From Phyto melanocephala (taxonomy: Eukaryota; Arthropoda; Insecta; Diptera; Rhinophoridae), in NCBI GenBank assembly GCA_941918925.1, contig OW799233.1:177537235-177601234 (forward strand): DNA of 64,000 nt, read 5' to 3'. A program made the translations under genes and the position numbers. Each line of letters starts with the position of its first letter. Positions within the stretch are counted from its first letter, which is position 1. The notes beneath the pieces were generated by a model. The model was given only the letters and a program-made list of their open reading frames with translations, had not been told where the DNA came from and did no database searches. This document shows positions 63,286-64,000 of this stretch, in pieces.

Positions 63286-64000
63286 AGATAGCAAAACTTC
63301 TGCGGTATACAGAATTCAAAGGAAAGCTGCTAGATCACTACTAAAATAATCAATTAAAAGGCAATAAGCAAAGTGGCTTTATTAACAACGATTTAAAGAA
63401 AATATTTTTTCTTTATTGTATTATTGTATTAGACTATAATACAAGTTGCCAGATTTCAGTTAGATTTTGTAGAAGTAAAATGTGATGAAATTTGCTCCGT
63501 TCTTAAGAAAAAGACAGCAAAAGTATGATGCTAGTGTTTTTAAATGTGCACTATTAGTGTGAAGTAGAACTAAAGTAGACTCATTAAAAAAAATTAACAA
63601 ACTAAGAATCTGATTAACACAACAAATTATAATCGCGACTACAAAAAATGATTTAAAAAAATATCTCCTTTTAAATTATTTAAAGTGCTTTGCGTTTTTT
63701 ACAAAGGTAAAACTTTAGTTTTATTCATTTTCTTTTGTGTTTGAACGTGTTTGACGAATAAAACAATTTATGATGTTTAAAGGTTTAGAAAAACTACAGA
63801 AACAACAAACGACTTTCTTCTTATCTGTGTATCACAATCAAAAACATACATGTTGTTTTTGTAATGGTTGTAGAACTACTGCACACCTTTAATGTGTTTG
63901 CCAATGAATTTTTTAAAATGAACTCTGATCTAATGAAATGCTCCATTATTTTAAACTACATATTTAAAAAATGATAAAATACGGTCCGCTTGTCAAATTT

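Larger units (their letters stand above)
61319..64000 (-). other. Intron upstream of exon A (partial)
   Basis: This contains two reverse-oriented TATACCC-type repeat copies (61914-62262 and about 62975-63285). The rest, 62265-62970 and 63290-64000, is AT-rich with no recognised exon. The next upstream exon should end with phase compatible with the AGGGCC start of exon A. Confidence 0.6.

Noticed and set aside
1..64000. Viral insertions or LTR retrotransposons
   Set aside because: No Gag, protease, integrase or envelope-like motifs and no long direct terminal repeats were seen.

Overview
This AT-rich window has long introns, consensus splice sites, abundant short inverted-repeat transposons and many decayed mariner copies. 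That points to an insect nuclear genome, most likely a higher fly (Diptera, possibly Calyptratae); the taxonomic guess is an inference. There is no sign of bacterial genes, CRISPR arrays, rRNA or functional tRNA genes.

The whole 64 kb appears to lie inside one minus-strand protein-coding gene. Five short internal exons can be recognised, in transcription order 61318-61203, 44115-44038, 21225-21169, 1401-1347 and 1051-894. Each has AG/GT borders and the reading phases match at every junction. They encode a basic Arg/Lys-rich stretch, a charged helical (probably coiled-coil) stretch, and an acidic, Tyr/Pro/His-rich stretch. First and last exons are outside the window. The protein family is not recognised with confidence.

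Nearly everything else is intronic and occupied by mobile DNA. From left to right: a ~120-bp tandem-repeat region (2.5-4.2 kb); dispersed repeats that begin with TATACCC and end near TTACTTG (4.2-5.0, 13.1-13.8, 18.7-19.6, 56.2-56.6, 59.1-59.7, 61.9-62.3, 63.0-63.3 kb); Tc1/mariner remnants (7.3-8.0, 9.6-10.6, 16.9-17.5, 20.4-20.9, 21.6-22.6 kb); a pogo-like element split by a nearly complete DD41D mariner (22.7-25.0 kb); a deleted mariner carrying a MITE and a Harbinger-like element with TAA duplications (27.0-28.4 kb); a decayed non-LTR retrotransposon containing a tRNA-derived SINE (29.4-31.2 kb); a 2.1-kb element with ~0.5-kb inverted termini around a cysteine-rich ORF (34.5-36.6 kb); a 562-bp hAT-like element with an exact 8-bp duplication (41.5-42.0 kb); a DD34D mariner remnant with a 191-bp hAT-like MITE (45.5-46.7 kb); a deleted DD41D mariner (54.6-55.6 kb); and a 5'-truncated non-LTR retrotransposon with a poly(A) tail (57.4-59.0 kb).

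The outstanding object is at 46847-51995: a 5149-bp Foldback-type element. Two ~2.5-2.6-kb inverted arms, each an array of 12-13 units of 181 bp capped by ~240-290 bp of non-array sequence, meet at a ~7-bp centre. The element is bounded by an exact 9-bp target duplication, AAAGTTCAA. It has no coding capacity, so any transposase must act in trans. Being intronic, it and the 34.5-36.6 kb element would put very large hairpins into the host pre-mRNA.
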